Shown piece after piece: positions 1-9,802 of a stretch of 54,373 bases of DNA; positions within the stretch are counted from its first letter, which is position 1, and every line of letters begins with the position of its first letter. Below the pieces are notes generated by a model. That model searched no databases and was not told the origin of the DNA. It was given only the letters and a program-made list of their open reading frames with translations. The stretch comes from Erysipelotrichia bacterium. Lineage in GTDB: Bacteria; Bacillota_I; Bacilli_A; Erysipelotrichales; Erysipelotrichaceae. The position numbers were made by a program, and so were the translations under genes. Location of the stretch: positions 1-54,373 of the forward strand of contig JAAZJL010000097.1 of the NCBI GenBank assembly GCA_012800355.1, written 5' to 3'.

Positions 1-1390
1 TTACATAAATTCCTCCACCACTGTTTGAAGAAAAGTTTCTAGCGATTGTACCGTTTTTCATTGTAAATTTAGTTTTATGACCATATACTCCGCCTTGATC
101 ACCAGAGACATAAACTCCACCACCCATAGAATTAGTTCTATTATCTGTAATAAAACCTCCATCCATAACAAAGTCAGTATTATTTACTAGAAGAACACCG
201 CCACCAATATTAGACTTGATTGTAGCATTTCCAGTCATAGTCATCTTAGCAGGAGTTTCTTTGTTTGAACCCCATGTATATAGAAGGACGCCGCCACAAA
301 CACTTTGATATCCTCTACCAGTGTAATTGTTGTTATTGTTGGAAATGGTTCCACCGCTCATAACAAATTCTGCTCCAGAAGGAACGATTACAGGAGCTGT
401 TAAAACAAGAGCAGTAGTTTGATCAAAATAGAAATTTTTAATAGTTCCACCACTCATTTCAAAATAAGCACCTCTGTCTAAGACTACAGCTCCGCTAATG
501 CGAACTTTAATATATCCACCATTAGCGCCTGTTAAAGTGCCACTTTTCAGATAGAAAGAACCTTTAACTTTTACAATATTTCCTTTTTCATAACTGCTAG
601 TAATGTTTGCGCCAACAAAAGTAAGACTGCCATTACTAGTTTCTTCAAAGGTTAGGCTAGCGTTTTTTTCAACAATAAACATTTCAGAAACACTACCTAT
701 ATTAAGTGCTTTAATTTCTCTTGCGCTTCCATCATCACGAAGCACGATTTGTTTATTAGCAGGAATAGTAATAGTTTTTGTTAAACTGATGTTTTCTTCA
801 ATTACAATAATTGTTTCTTGATTATCAGGAGCAGTATTAATAGAATTTTGCAAATTTTCTGTAGTTTGTAAAATTTCAGGTGTAATATAAGTGATGCTAC
901 CAACATATGGTTTTAAATCAATAACGCCATTTATAACATCATCCATGCATCCTTGAGGACCATAAACGATAATTTGCAAATTTTTGAAATCCATCCAATC
1001 AAAAGCATCTGCAGAAATAGTTTGACATTTAGAATCGTTGAATTGTATTTTGCTTACCAAATCAAAACTGTTTCCAAAAGCAAATGCTTCTATCCTTTCA
1101 ATATTTTTCCCTATAATGAGTTCTTTATAAGATTTCATTTCAAAAGCAGAAGGGCCAATAGATGTAACAGGATAAGATACACTTTCATACATAATTTCAT
1201 CAGGAATAACAATTTTTCCACTTGTAGGTTTTCCTGAGGTAATTTTTGCGGTTTGTGTATCCGTGTCTATTAAATATGTGATATTGTTTTGAGTAGTTGT
1301 TAATTCTTCGGCAAAAACTTTTGTCTGTAAATTAGAGAATAACACTAAACAACAGACTATAGAAACTAGAATTTTTTTAAAAATTTGCAT
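1..1390 (-). CDS. Secreted beta-helix/leucine-rich surface protein, 3' end outside window
   Basis: The reading frame is open from an ATG at 1390, behind a GGAGG ribosome site, to the left edge, so only the first 463 codons are seen. Residues 1-28 form a Sec signal peptide (basic start, hydrophobic core, cleavage probably after VFA). Residues 30-110 resemble the N-terminal part of BspA-like leucine-rich-repeat proteins (phrases such as AFGNSF and IGPSAF). From about residue 150 the sequence becomes repeats of the form MSGGTI-x-N and GGGVYV/GGGIYV with many Asn and Gly, typical of right-handed parallel beta-helix (pectin-lyase-like) surface proteins. It is probably an exported adhesin-like or polysaccharide-contacting protein. 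Any C-terminal anchor is outside the window and the ligand is unknown. Confidence 0.8.
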   Translation of the reverse strand, partial: MQIFKKILVSIVCCLVLFSNLQTKVFAEELTTTQNNITYLIDTDTQTAKITSGKPTSGKIVIPDEIMYESVSYPVTSIGPSAFEMKSYKELIIGKNIERIEAFAFGNSFDLVSKIQFNDSKCQTISADAFDWMDFKNLQIIVYGPQGCMDDVINGVIDLKPYVGSITYITPEILQTTENLQNSINTAPDNQETIIVIEENISLTKTITIPANKQIVLRDDGSAREIKALNIGSVSEMFIVEKNASLTFEETSNGSLTFVGANITSSYEKGNIVKVKGSFYLKSGTLTGANGGYIKVRISGAVVLDRGAYFEMSGGTIKNFYFDQTTALVLTAPVIVPSGAEFVMSGGTISNNNNNYTGRGYQSVCGGVLLYTWGSNKETPAKMTMTGNATIKSNIGGGVLLVNNTDFVMDGGFITDNRTNSMGGGVYVSGDQGGVYGHKTKFTMKNGTIARNFSSNSGGGIYV

Positions 1391-1540
1391 TTACTATTCC
1401 TCCTTGATGCGATTTCACACCACATTAAATTAAATCATAAATAGTTTTATAAATCAACAAGTTTTATCAATTATTAAAGAAATATTTAAATGTTTTAATT
1501 AAACATTAAAAAAGGGGCAGTTTATAAGTTGTAAACATAA

Positions 1541-1570
1541 AAAAAGAAAGGTAAATTACCTCTCTTTTAC
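1541..1570 (-). terminator. Rho-independent terminator after the 1584 gene
   Basis: An inverted repeat (AGGTAA/TTACCT extended by AAAGA/TCTTT) is followed on the minus strand by a T-rich tail. It sits just after the stop of the unknown gene that ends at 1584. Confidence 0.6.
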
Positions 1571-1583
1571 ATCAAAATGTTCT

Positions 1584-2804
1584 TTATTTTTTTGGATTGT
1601 TTCCAGAAAAAACAACAACATGACAATCTTGTTTTACTTCATAAACAATAGTGCCATCATTTAACTTGCCTAAAATTTTTACCTTATCGTTTAATAGTTC
1701 ATAGGTTTGTAAATTAAACCCTCTCATGTAGAAACCATAAGTTAAATCTAAGGTTTTTAAATGAGCATTAGATAATTTATATCTTCCAGCACTTATTGCA
1801 GGATAGAAGAAGAATTTTCCAGAGTAAATGGAAGTGATTGCCTTTTTTAAGCCTTCTTTTTCTCTAGCTAAAAGTTTATTATGAGCTCTAATTTCTTTAG
1901 CAGTGAATCTTCTTCTTTTGATGCCTTCTTGAGGTTTTCTTTCTTCTTTAATGGACATTTTTTCTTTTGTAATTTCTCGTTTAGTTAGTGCTTGGCTAGT
2001 AGTTTCTTGCTTTTTACCATCAAACAAATTAGATGTTTCTTTAACTTTATTTTTTTGAGCATTTGCTTTTTCAAGTTCTCTAGTTTTATCATCAAGTGTT
2101 TGTACAACTCTTCTAACGATTGGACTATTGCTCAAAAGTACATTAGATCTCATTGGCAAGGAAACGGTAATGGTTTTCTTTCTTTTATTGATTTGAATTC
2201 CTTCATTATCAAATTGATATGTTTCGCCTTTAACATCAAAGAAATAAACATAGATATCTTTATCTAAATCTAAAAACGTTTTTGAAGTATCAAAGATAAA
2301 TAAACCAGGTAGTTGGTCATAACATAAAACAATTCTTTTGAAGTGGAAATCTCTTTTTAAAGCAGATAAAAATGCTTTTTCATCTTTTAAAATCATTCCT
2401 TCTGTCTTTTTAAATTCAATTAATGATGGATCAAAATCTAACTTACAGTTTTTGGTAAAAGCTGTCATGTTGATATATTTAGATAAATGTTTTGTAGTAT
2501 TAATTTTGTGAACAAGTTTATCAGCAAGCAAGTAATAATCTTCTTTACTTAATATTTCATCAAAGAAATAACATAATGAAGTATATATCTTGTATACAAA
2601 GCCATTACAATCAAAATATAGAAAAGCATTTTTGACTGATTTAGCAAAATAGTCTTTGTTACTGATATGTTGATCTGAGTATTTATCTGATTCAAAAAGA
2701 ATTGCAAGATACGACGCGGCTAATTCTGTGTCGATTCTTTTATTGTTTGAAATAGCTAAAACACCTTGTTTTTTTAGAAACGACAGAACTTTGTTGATAG
2801 ACAT
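1584..2804 (-). CDS. Hypothetical cytoplasmic protein, 406 aa
   Basis: I do not recognise this family. The start at 2804 has an AGGAGG site 6-7 bases upstream. There is no signal peptide or membrane segment. Residues 1-235 look like a globular alpha/beta region. Residues about 240-330 are Lys/Arg/Glu/Gln-rich and probably a flexible or coiled linker (motif KRRRFTAKEIRAH). Residues 330-406 form a small beta-rich C-terminal domain. The basic linker could contact nucleic acid or the membrane, but that is only a guess. The gene stands alone, divergent from the pullulanase gene, and ends at its own terminator. Confidence 0.6.
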   Translation of the reverse strand: MSINKVLSFLKKQGVLAISNNKRIDTELAASYLAILFESDKYSDQHISNKDYFAKSVKNAFLYFDCNGFVYKIYTSLCYFFDEILSKEDYYLLADKLVHKINTTKHLSKYINMTAFTKNCKLDFDPSLIEFKKTEGMILKDEKAFLSALKRDFHFKRIVLCYDQLPGLFIFDTSKTFLDLDKDIYVYFFDVKGETYQFDNEGIQINKRKKTITVSLPMRSNVLLSNSPIVRRVVQTLDDKTRELEKANAQKNKVKETSNLFDGKKQETTSQALTKREITKEKMSIKEERKPQEGIKRRRFTAKEIRAHNKLLAREKEGLKKAITSIYSGKFFFYPAISAGRYKLSNAHLKTLDLTYGFYMRGFNLQTYELLNDKVKILGKLNDGTIVYEVKQDCHVVVFSGNNPKK

Positions 2805-2893
2805 TTAAATCCTCCTATTAATGTGTGGGCTAGCAATATTATACTATACTATTTAGCATTGTTATATCAAGAAATTTATATAAAATTGATTTT

Positions 2894-2923
2894 TTGAACA
2901 ATTTAGTTATTATATAATATAAT
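2894..2923 (+). promoter_or_regulatory. Sigma-A type promoter of the pullulanase gene
   Basis: A TTGAAC -35 box at 2894-2899 and a TATAAT -10 box at 2918-2923 are separated by 18 bases. A second overlapping TATAAT at 2913 is too close to pair with this -35. The start codon follows at 2957. Confidence 0.55.
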
Positions 2924-2956
2924 GAAAATGTAAAAAAATAACAATATGGAGGAAAT

Positions 2957-5560
2957 ATGTCTAAATATAAGAAAATATTATGTTCATTGCTAACATTGTT
3001 TCTAGTGTTTTCTTTTTTTGGTTGTGGACCTAAAGGACCAGCATATCCAGAAAGAGATGTTGATTTACCAACAGAACTAAAAATAATGCAAGAAGATTCA
3101 ATTCAAATTCATTATCAAAGAGAAGATAACAAATATGATAAATGGACTCTTTGGTTATGGGATCCTGATGGGGTTGATGATAACAAGGAGAATGATTTTA
3201 ATTATCAAGATGATTATGGAGTAATTGCTCATTATCCACTTTCTCTTTTTGGAGAATTATCATCAAACAAATTAGGTATCATTGTTAAAACAAAGGGGTC
3301 TTGGACTAAAGATGGTACCGAAGCCGATAGGTTTATTGACTTTTCGACTCTAATCAAAGATGAAAATAACACTTACCATATTTATTTGGTTGGAGATGAT
3401 CCTCACTTGTATACAACAGCTGAGAAAATTATTACTGATTCAATTAATATTTCAACCTTCTATAATGAAGAGTTAATATATGTTGTTTGTTCAAACCCTA
3501 TTGAAACATATAAAATTTATCGTGATGGGCAACTAGTAGTCGAAAACTCTAATGCAGGAAAGAGTTTCTTCTCTTATAAAATGGAAGAAAAAGCCGATTT
3601 CACAAAAAATTATCAAGTTGAGATTTTATTTAGAGAATCAAAACAGACATTAAAAGCTGATGTTTCAATGTCTAATCTATATGGTAGTGATATGTTTAAT
3701 GATCTTTATTATTATGGTGGTCAATTAGGAGCTATCTATTCTAAAAACGAAACGATATTTAGAGTTTGGTCACCAATATCAACTAATATTGAATTAAGAG
3801 TATACGAAAGTGGTACACCAACTATTATTTCCAAGGAAATAGGAAATGATAATTATCAACAATATCAAATGACTAAAAAAGATAAGGGTATCTTTGAGTA
3901 TGTTTTAGTAGGGGATAACCAAGGCAAATATTATACTTACGTTGTTTACAACAATGTTTATCCAGAAGGAAAAGAAATTGTTGACCCTTATGCTAAAAGC
4001 ACGGGCATAAATGGTTTAAGGGGAATGGTTGTTGATTTCTCATTAACTAATCCAGAAGGTTGGGATAAGGTTAAGTATTTAAATACTGACAGAAAACAAT
4101 TAACAGTCTGGGAAACTCATATTGCAGATATGACTTCTAATTCTTCTTGGCAAGGAAACGAAGAAAATAGAAGAAAGTATTTAGGAGTGATTGAAAAGGG
4201 AACAACATATACTGAAAACGGCATTACAGTATCAACAGGTTTTGATCATCTTAAAGAGTTAGGAATAAATGCTATTCAGTTTATCCCGATTTATGATCAA
4301 GCAAATGATGAAACTAAATATACTTTTAACTGGGGATACAATCCACTTAACTATAATGCATTAGAAGGTATGTATAGTAGTAATCCATATGATGGTTACA
4401 CCAAAATCAGAGAGTTTAAAGAAGTTGTATTAGCTTTTAATGAAATTGGAGTCAGTGTTATTATGGATGTTGTTTACAATCATGTATCGAGTGCTATAGG
4501 CTCCAACTTTGATGTTTTAATGCCAAATTATTACTTTAGATATAATGACAATGGAACACTAGCCAATGGTTCAGGATGTGGTAATGAGACAGCTAGTGAA
4601 AATGCAATGATGAGAAAATTTATCATTGACAGTATCAATTTCTGGACTAAAGAATATAAACTAGGTGGATTTAGATTTGACTTAATGGGCTTGCATGATA
4701 TTGAAACGATGAATATGGTAACTGAAAGCGCTAAAAAGATAAACCCTTATATTGTCATCTATGGAGAACCTTGGACTGGTGGAGGTACACCACTTGAATC
4801 TGACAAACAAGCTAAACAAGCTAATGCAAATGTTTTTGTAGGGTATGGACAATTTAATGATCAAATGCGTGACGCGTTAATTAAAGGCGGATTATCTGGT
4901 GCTCATGAAAAAGGATGGGTAACAGGAGAAACACTTACTGAAATCGATTTAAAAGCTATTCAAAATGGTATTAACGGCATTACTTATAGCGCAACATATA
5001 CCATAGGTGATAGTAATAAGACAGTTAACTATGTAACATGTCATGATAACTACACATTGTTTGATAGATGTAAAGCAGCAAAAATTGAAGATGAAGAAGT
5101 CATTAAAAAAATGTGTGTTTTAGCTAATTCAGTAGTATTTACTTCAAATGGCACAACATTTATGTTAGCTGGAGAAGAAATGTTAAGAACTAAACAAGGT
5201 GATTTTAACTCTTATATGTCTAGTGATGAAATTAATGGTTTGGATTATAGTTTAAAAGTAAAACATCTAGATGTCTTTGAAGCATATCAAAAACTAATCA
5301 AGTTCAAACAAAAAGTAACTGATTTACATCAAGACAATAGTTATATTGATGTTATTAGGGAACAAAATGGAGCTATATTTAGATATGAGTTAAGTGATGG
5401 TGTTAATCATTATGTTGTTATTCATGGCAACGGTTTGGTTAATGATTATATTTATGACTGTAAAGGTTATGAAGTATACTTAGATACTTTAAATATTTAT
5501 CAGGGAAAAGTTGATAGTATAACTTTAAATCCATATCAAACAATAATTCTTAAAAAATAA
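2957..5560 (+). CDS. pulA: Type I pullulanase, lipoprotein (GH13)
   Basis: This enzyme hydrolyses alpha-1,6 branches in pullulan, glycogen or limit dextrins. A signal peptide ends in FFG-C23, a slightly atypical lipobox, which predicts a surface lipoprotein. Residues about 48-150 match a CBM41 (PUD) starch-binding domain (KWTLWLWDPDG), about 255-345 a CBM48-like domain, and about 380-800 the GH13 barrel. Pullulanase signatures are visible: FNWGYNP at 457-463, the nucleophile D575 in GFRFDLMG, the acid/base E604 in YGEPW, and D697 in TCHDN. The length of 867 aa is normal for this class. The ATG follows TGGAGG. It is monocistronic, with its own promoter and a palindromic terminator, and indicates extracellular alpha-glucan use. 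Confidence 0.95.
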   Translation: MSKYKKILCSLLTLFLVFSFFGCGPKGPAYPERDVDLPTELKIMQEDSIQIHYQREDNKYDKWTLWLWDPDGVDDNKENDFNYQDDYGVIAHYPLSLFGELSSNKLGIIVKTKGSWTKDGTEADRFIDFSTLIKDENNTYHIYLVGDDPHLYTTAEKIITDSINISTFYNEELIYVVCSNPIETYKIYRDGQLVVENSNAGKSFFSYKMEEKADFTKNYQVEILFRESKQTLKADVSMSNLYGSDMFNDLYYYGGQLGAIYSKNETIFRVWSPISTNIELRVYESGTPTIISKEIGNDNYQQYQMTKKDKGIFEYVLVGDNQGKYYTYVVYNNVYPEGKEIVDPYAKSTGINGLRGMVVDFSLTNPEGWDKVKYLNTDRKQLTVWETHIADMTSNSSWQGNEENRRKYLGVIEKGTTYTENGITVSTGFDHLKELGINAIQFIPIYDQANDETKYTFNWGYNPLNYNALEGMYSSNPYDGYTKIREFKEVVLAFNEIGVSVIMDVVYNHVSSAIGSNFDVLMPNYYFRYNDNGTLANGSGCGNETASENAMMRKFIIDSINFWTKEYKLGGFRFDLMGLHDIETMNMVTESAKKINPYIVIYGEPWTGGGTPLESDKQAKQANANVFVGYGQFNDQMRDALIKGGLSGAHEKGWVTGETLTEIDLKAIQNGINGITYSATYTIGDSNKTVNYVTCHDNYTLFDRCKAAKIEDEEVIKKMCVLANSVVFTSNGTTFMLAGEEMLRTKQGDFNSYMSSDEINGLDYSLKVKHLDVFEAYQKLIKFKQKVTDLHQDNSYIDVIREQNGAIFRYELSDGVNHYVVIHGNGLVNDYIYDCKGYEVYLDTLNIYQGKVDSITLNPYQTIILKK

Positions 5561-5562
5561 CA

Positions 5563-5590
5563 AAAGATAGGATCAATTGATCCTATCTTT
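5563..5590. terminator. Bidirectional terminator, 28-bp perfect palindrome
   Basis: A perfect palindrome (AAAGATAGGATC and its complement) lies between the convergent pullulanase and nitroreductase genes. It overlaps the nitroreductase stop codon and has T-rich arms in both directions. Confidence 0.85.
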
Positions 5591-6338
5591 ATTTTAGATG
5601 GTATTTGGCAAGTAGTATCCTATCAACAATTTCTTCATCAACAAAGATTTCTTTTTCAAAGGAAATTTTTTCATGGATTAAACAGATTTCTATAAAAGCC
5701 AGAAAGATTCCCATATCAATTCTAGTAAAGAAAAATGAAAACTTTGGAGGCAGGATGCCAAAGATACGACCTTTGTGGTTGCGATAGACATCAAGACAGT
5801 TATCATTGTTTTCTACTGTCCAAGGCTGATTGTTGCAAGCGCTAGGAGCAAACCTTACGATGTATGAAATTGGAAGATAATCACCAGTCCATATCTGCTC
5901 TAAAGGTTTTCTGTTTGCATTAAACATATTTTTTCTAAAACTGCCATCACTTACTTTAGAGATACCCATCATAATGACAAAATCTAAACCGTTCAATTTC
6001 TTTTCTTTGGTTTTTCCTAAACCATACCAAAGAGTTCCGATGTTTTTTGAAACAAGGTACAAATCTAATTTTTCTCCAAGATATCCAATATTTGTCAGAT
6101 AATTATCCTTAGTTTCACTATAAAACATGATAGTGTATTCATTTCCTATTTTACAACCAGAATCTTGAGCTTTAACTATTTTGATTTCTGTTTTAATGTT
6201 TGCCATTAAAGGAGTTAGAGAATTATAAAAGTCATAAATATCATCTATTTCCTGTTTAGTAATAGGAAAAGTTTCACATCTAAACAAATGAAATGATTTT
6301 CTTTTAAAAATCATTTGATAAAGAACATCATTATGCAT
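5589..6338 (-). CDS. Putative nitroreductase (TM1586-like)
   Basis: This is probably an FMN-dependent oxidoreductase of the nitroreductase superfamily, closest in form to the TM1586 group. The N-terminus (IFKRKSFHLFR) matches the first FMN-contact region, and PSACNNQPW at about 165-173 matches the conserved motif of the family. A late DMGIF-AFIEI helix also fits. The length of 249 aa suits a protein made of two half-domains. The ATG follows GGAGGG. Its substrate cannot be read from the sequence. The gene is monocistronic and divergent from udp. Confidence 0.75.
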   Translation of the reverse strand: MHNDVLYQMIFKRKSFHLFRCETFPITKQEIDDIYDFYNSLTPLMANIKTEIKIVKAQDSGCKIGNEYTIMFYSETKDNYLTNIGYLGEKLDLYLVSKNIGTLWYGLGKTKEKKLNGLDFVIMMGISKVSDGSFRKNMFNANRKPLEQIWTGDYLPISYIVRFAPSACNNQPWTVENNDNCLDVYRNHKGRIFGILPPKFSFFFTRIDMGIFLAFIEICLIHEKISFEKEIFVDEEIVDRILLAKYHLK

Positions 6339-6412
6339 AATTTGCCCTCCTTATCTATTGATATTTGTATATTAATCAACTATATACTTATTATATCTCA
6401 TTTTGTAATATG

Positions 6413-6421
6413 TGATATAAT
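6413..6421 (+). promoter_or_regulatory. Extended -10 promoter of udp-mtnA
   Basis: TATAAT at 6416-6421 is preceded by TG with one base between, the extended -10 form. No convincing -35 box is seen. The udp start codon follows 38 bases later. Confidence 0.5.
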
Positions 6422-6458
6422 TAATGAGTACTAAAAAATATAAAGGAGAGATAATCTT

Positions 6459-7229
6459 ATGACTAATTATGCAAAAGGCACTGGTAAAGAATATCATATT
6501 GGCGTGGGTCCAGGTGATGTTGGAGAATATGTAATTTTACCTGGCGATCCAAAAAGATGTGAAAAAATCGCCAAATATTTTGATGATCCAAAACTTGTTG
6601 GTGATAATAGAGAATATGTTACCTATACAGGCTATATTAATGGTAAAAAAGTATCAGTAACTTCTACAGGTATTGGTGGTCCTAGTGCCTCTATTGCCTT
6701 AGAAGAACTAGTAAAATGTGGAGCCAAAACATTTATTAGAGTTGGCACCTGCGGTGGCATGCAATTGGATGTTAAAGGTGGAGATGTTGTTGTAGCAACA
6801 GGAGCAATTAGATCAGAAGGAACTACTAAAGAATATGCTCCAATTGAGTTTCCAGCAGTTTCTGATTTAGATGTAACCAATGCTTTGATTCAAGCATGTA
6901 AAAACCTGAATGTAACTTATCATCCAGGAGTTGTACACTGTAAAGATTCTTTCTATGGTCAACATCGCCCTGAGACACTACCAAATGGTCAAGAACTATT
7001 AAGAAAATGGGATGCATGGTTAAAACTTGGAGCAGTGGCTTCAGAAATGGAATCAGCAGCCCTATTTATCGTTGCCAATTACTTGAAAGTGAAAGTAGGG
7101 TCTTGTTTTCTAGTTGTTGCTAATCAAGAAAGAGCTAAAGCTAATTTGGAAAATGTTCAACATCATGACACAGATTTAGCAATTAGAGTAGCTATTGAAG
7201 CAATTAAATTGTTAATCGAAAAGGAGTAA
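6459..7229 (+). CDS. udp: Uridine phosphorylase-family nucleoside phosphorylase
   Basis: This enzyme splits a nucleoside with phosphate to base and (deoxy)ribose-1-phosphate. At 256 aa it aligns along its length with E. coli Udp: phosphate-binding [31 protein letters not shown], and the ribose-binding MESAALF near residue 198. The ATG follows AAAGGAGAG. It is separated by one base from mtnA, so the two are co-transcribed. The neighbour suggests that the sugar phosphate product is isomerised next. A true uridine specificity, rather than a related purine or deoxynucleoside activity, is inferred from overall similarity. Confidence 0.88.
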   Translation: MTNYAKGTGKEYHIGVGPGDVGEYVILPGDPKRCEKIAKYFDDPKLVGDNREYVTYTGYINGKKVSVTSTGIGGPSASIALEELVKCGAKTFIRVGTCGGMQLDVKGGDVVVATGAIRSEGTTKEYAPIEFPAVSDLDVTNALIQACKNLNVTYHPGVVHCKDSFYGQHRPETLPNGQELLRKWDAWLKLGAVASEMESAALFIVANYLKVKVGSCFLVVANQERAKANLENVQHHDTDLAIRVAIEAIKLLIEKE

Positions 7230-7230
7230 T

Positions 7231-8298
7231 ATGATTGATTTAAAACCAGGAAGTTTTTTTGAAAACGTACAGTTAAGTGCAGATGAAAAAGAAATAATCA
7301 TCATTGATCAAGTTCAACTTCCAAACCAGGAAGTTTACTTACACTTAAATCAGTTGGAGGATTTATATCAGGCAATTAAAAAACTTCAAATTAGAGGTGC
7401 TCCAGCAATTGGAATTTTTGCGGGGTATTCAATGTATGTTTTAACTCAACAATATGATGATTTACCTTTCAAACAGTTTTATCAAAAGTTTACCAAAGAT
7501 AAAGAATATTTAAATTCTTCTAGACCAACAGCGGTAAATTTACCATGGGCTTTAAATAGAATTGATAAAGTAGTTTTAGATAACAAAGATAAAGATGTTA
7601 AAGAAATAGTTAAATTAATAGGTTTAGAAGCTAAAGAAATTCATCGCGAAGATAAAGAAATGTGTTTGAAAATTTGCGAGCATGGATTAACTTTACTTAA
7701 AGACGGTGATGGTGTTTTAACTATTTGTAATACTGGCCCTTTAGCAACAAGTAGAGGAACAGCTATAGGACCGCTAATTTTAGGAAAACAAAGGGGCTAT
7801 AATTTCAAAGTCTTCGCTAATGAAACTAGACCGTTATTACAGGGAGCAAGACTTACAACTCTTGAACTACAAAAAGCGGGAGTTGATGTGACCTTAATTT
7901 GTGATAGTATGGCTAGCATCGTGATGAAAAACGGTTGGATTAATGCCTGTTTTGTGGGATGTGATAGAATTGCTGCTAATGGAGATTTTGCCAACAAGAT
8001 TGGAACAAGTACCTTAGCTATTTTAGCTAACCATTATGGGATACCTATCTATTCGCTAGGACCAACAAGTACAATTGATATGAATTGTCCTGATGGTAAG
8101 CATATTGAAATTGAATTAAGAGATCCAAGTGAAATTGCTGAAAAGTGGTACGAAAAGCCAATGGCTCCAAAGGGAATAAAATGTTATAATCCTGCCTTTG
8201 ATGTAACAGATCATAATTTATTAACAGGATTTGTGACAGAAAAAGGCATAGTTTATCCACCATTTGATATTAACTTAAAAAAATTATTTGAAGAATAA
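7231..8298 (+). CDS. mtnA: Methylthioribose-1-phosphate isomerase family (MtnA-like)
   Basis: This aldose-1-phosphate to ketose-1-phosphate isomerase belongs to the eIF2B/MtnA family. Seen are RGAPAIG at 55-61, the catalytic C166 in CNTGPLAT, and the catalytic D245 in [11 protein letters not shown], at normal length (355 aa). The ribosome site lies inside the end of udp. MtnA normally acts in methionine salvage, but no mtnK, mtnN or other mtn gene is nearby. Homologs such as DrdI instead isomerise 5-deoxyribose-1-phosphate. Linkage to a nucleoside phosphorylase, which produces sugar-1-phosphates directly, fits either route. Confidence 0.88.
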   Translation: MIDLKPGSFFENVQLSADEKEIIIIDQVQLPNQEVYLHLNQLEDLYQAIKKLQIRGAPAIGIFAGYSMYVLTQQYDDLPFKQFYQKFTKDKEYLNSSRPTAVNLPWALNRIDKVVLDNKDKDVKEIVKLIGLEAKEIHREDKEMCLKICEHGLTLLKDGDGVLTICNTGPLATSRGTAIGPLILGKQRGYNFKVFANETRPLLQGARLTTLELQKAGVDVTLICDSMASIVMKNGWINACFVGCDRIAANGDFANKIGTSTLAILANHYGIPIYSLGPTSTIDMNCPDGKHIEIELRDPSEIAEKWYEKPMAPKGIKCYNPAFDVTDHNLLTGFVTEKGIVYPPFDINLKKLFEE

Positions 8299-8300
8299 AA

Positions 8301-8324
8301 AAACCAAGCATTTGCGCTTGGTTT
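8301..8324. terminator. Bidirectional terminator between mtnA and the DUF2156-GNAT gene
   Basis: A 9-bp stem (AAACCAAGC/GCTTGGTTT) has a 6-base loop and T-runs on both sides. It separates two convergent genes. Confidence 0.85.
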
Positions 8325-9802
8325 TATACTGTTTTTCGAAAGTAATAAAAGGTTTCGTCTTCGCCAGTAGATGTCATGACTGATTTAAGCATTTTATATG
8401 AAACGATATTTTCACGATAGCAATAGGCAGTTACTCGCTTAAGGCCAATATTGTATAAGGCAAAATCACAGATGGTTGCTAAGGCTTCCTTGCCATAGCC
8501 TTTTCCAATATATTCTGGTAGTAATCTAATGCCAATATTTGCACTTCCACGAAAATTAAATTCGTTTATTACCACCTCGCCAATCAGTTGTTTTTTCAAG
8601 CGGATTGCCATGCTTAACCCAACTTTGTTTGTAAAATCAGAATTTGCTGAATGATAAAAATAATCATAAGTAAGCTCACCTTGTAGGTCATCATGGTAAT
8701 CATATCCCCAGTATTTATTGAGTTCTTCATCTAGGCATAAACGATTATATTTGGGAATGTCATCTTTTTTTATCTGACTATATGTTAATCTTTCGCTTTT
8801 TAATGATGGTATCTTTTTAAGCCTTATAAGTTCACTGTGTACTTGCATTGATATTTGTTCTTCGATTTTTATTGGTTGATATTGAGTTTTTGAAATTCTA
8901 AGTCCTCGACTGCCCTCATCATCCTGTCGGTTAATATATTTAACCCCTTGTCCAAATTTTTCCGCAAAGTTTTTTACCATAAATTGATATACTCCAGGAT
9001 AGTGGTCAAGTGATTTTTCTATATGAATTATTAATATATCGCCTATGATTTCGCCAAAACAAAAGGAAACGATTTCGCCTTCCAGTTCAACTATTGCAGC
9101 AAAGTCAGATTCCGAACAAGGGAGCAAAAGCATTTCGCGGGCTTTTTTAAGTTCATAACGGGCAGAAAGAATATTGTTTTTTTGAAAATCATCCTCAAAA
9201 CGATTCCAGAATTTTTCAAGTTTTTTCTTTTCTTCATCAGTGTCGTTTAGTGGTCTAAATATAGCGTTGGGAAACAGGTTTGTAAATTTATTGATATGAT
9301 TACGCTGCCCAGAATATTTTTTACCAGAAAACTGTTGCATATCTTTCGATAAATATATGTACTCACTTTCATTGCGATTTAAATTTACGGTATAGTTGTC
9401 GTATCGTAGGGCCACAAATGGCATCATTTCACGTGGGACAATATAGAAAGAAAGTGGAATGGATTTTTTAGTACAATATCTCTCAATTGCTCCAAGAGCA
9501 ATATTAATATCTCCTTCGTTTTTGTAACAATATGGGAAAAAGAATTCTTCTTTACCGGAAATACATGCCTTTATAACAACACAACCTGCTATGGTAGTAT
9601 AAGAAGCATTAAAATATTCCCTCCACATTAAAAGGTAGCCAGGGGAATAACATGAAAGCAGATAGGGATATTTTTGCCCCAATTTAATTAATTGTCCGAC
9701 TGTTTTACACGAAATATCTTCAAACTTAATATTAAGGTAAGATTCTAAAGTTTCAGAAAGACTTTCATCAATTTCGGCGGGGTTTTCTTTGTCTGTAGAC
9801 AT
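8324..9802 (-). CDS. DUF2156 (LPG synthase C-like) plus GNAT acetyltransferase fusion
   Basis: Two acyl-transfer folds are fused. Residues about 10-315 match DUF2156, the domain shared with the C-terminal aminoacyltransferase part of MprF; the conserved KYSGQRNHINKF helix and QDDEGSRGLR near the end of the domain are visible. Residues about 330-492 match RimJ/RimL-type GNAT N-acetyltransferases, with the acetyl-CoA loop in RLLPEYIGKGYGKEAL and the ENIVSYKML motif. There are no membrane segments. The gene is monocistronic and its start has only a weak ribosome site (GGATGAG). Codon use seems slightly more GC-rich than in its neighbours (frequent TCG, CGG, GCC), which may mean acquisition by transfer. 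The substrates are unknown. Confidence 0.75.
   Translation of the reverse strand: MSTDKENPAEIDESLSETLESYLNIKFEDISCKTVGQLIKLGQKYPYLLSCYSPGYLLMWREYFNASYTTIAGCVVIKACISGKEEFFFPYCYKNEGDINIALGAIERYCTKKSIPLSFYIVPREMMPFVALRYDNYTVNLNRNESEYIYLSKDMQQFSGKKYSGQRNHINKFTNLFPNAIFRPLNDTDEEKKKLEKFWNRFEDDFQKNNILSARYELKKAREMLLLPCSESDFAAIVELEGEIVSFCFGEIIGDILIIHIEKSLDHYPGVYQFMVKNFAEKFGQGVKYINRQDDEGSRGLRISKTQYQPIKIEEQISMQVHSELIRLKKIPSLKSERLTYSQIKKDDIPKYNRLCLDEELNKYWGYDYHDDLQGELTYDYFYHSANSDFTNKVGLSMAIRLKKQLIGEVVINEFNFRGSANIGIRLLPEYIGKGYGKEALATICDFALYNIGLKRVTAYCYRENIVSYKMLKSVMTSTGEDETFYYFRKTV

Noticed and set aside
953-1237. Plus-strand frames at 603-821 and 953-1237
   Set aside because: Both lie opposite the long open frame of the secreted beta-helix protein, which has a signal peptide and ribosome site.
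9436-9451. CATTTCACGTGGGACA as a parS site
   Set aside because: It keeps the CACGTG core but matches only 12 of 16 consensus positions and lies inside the DUF2156-GNAT coding sequence, far from the partition operon.
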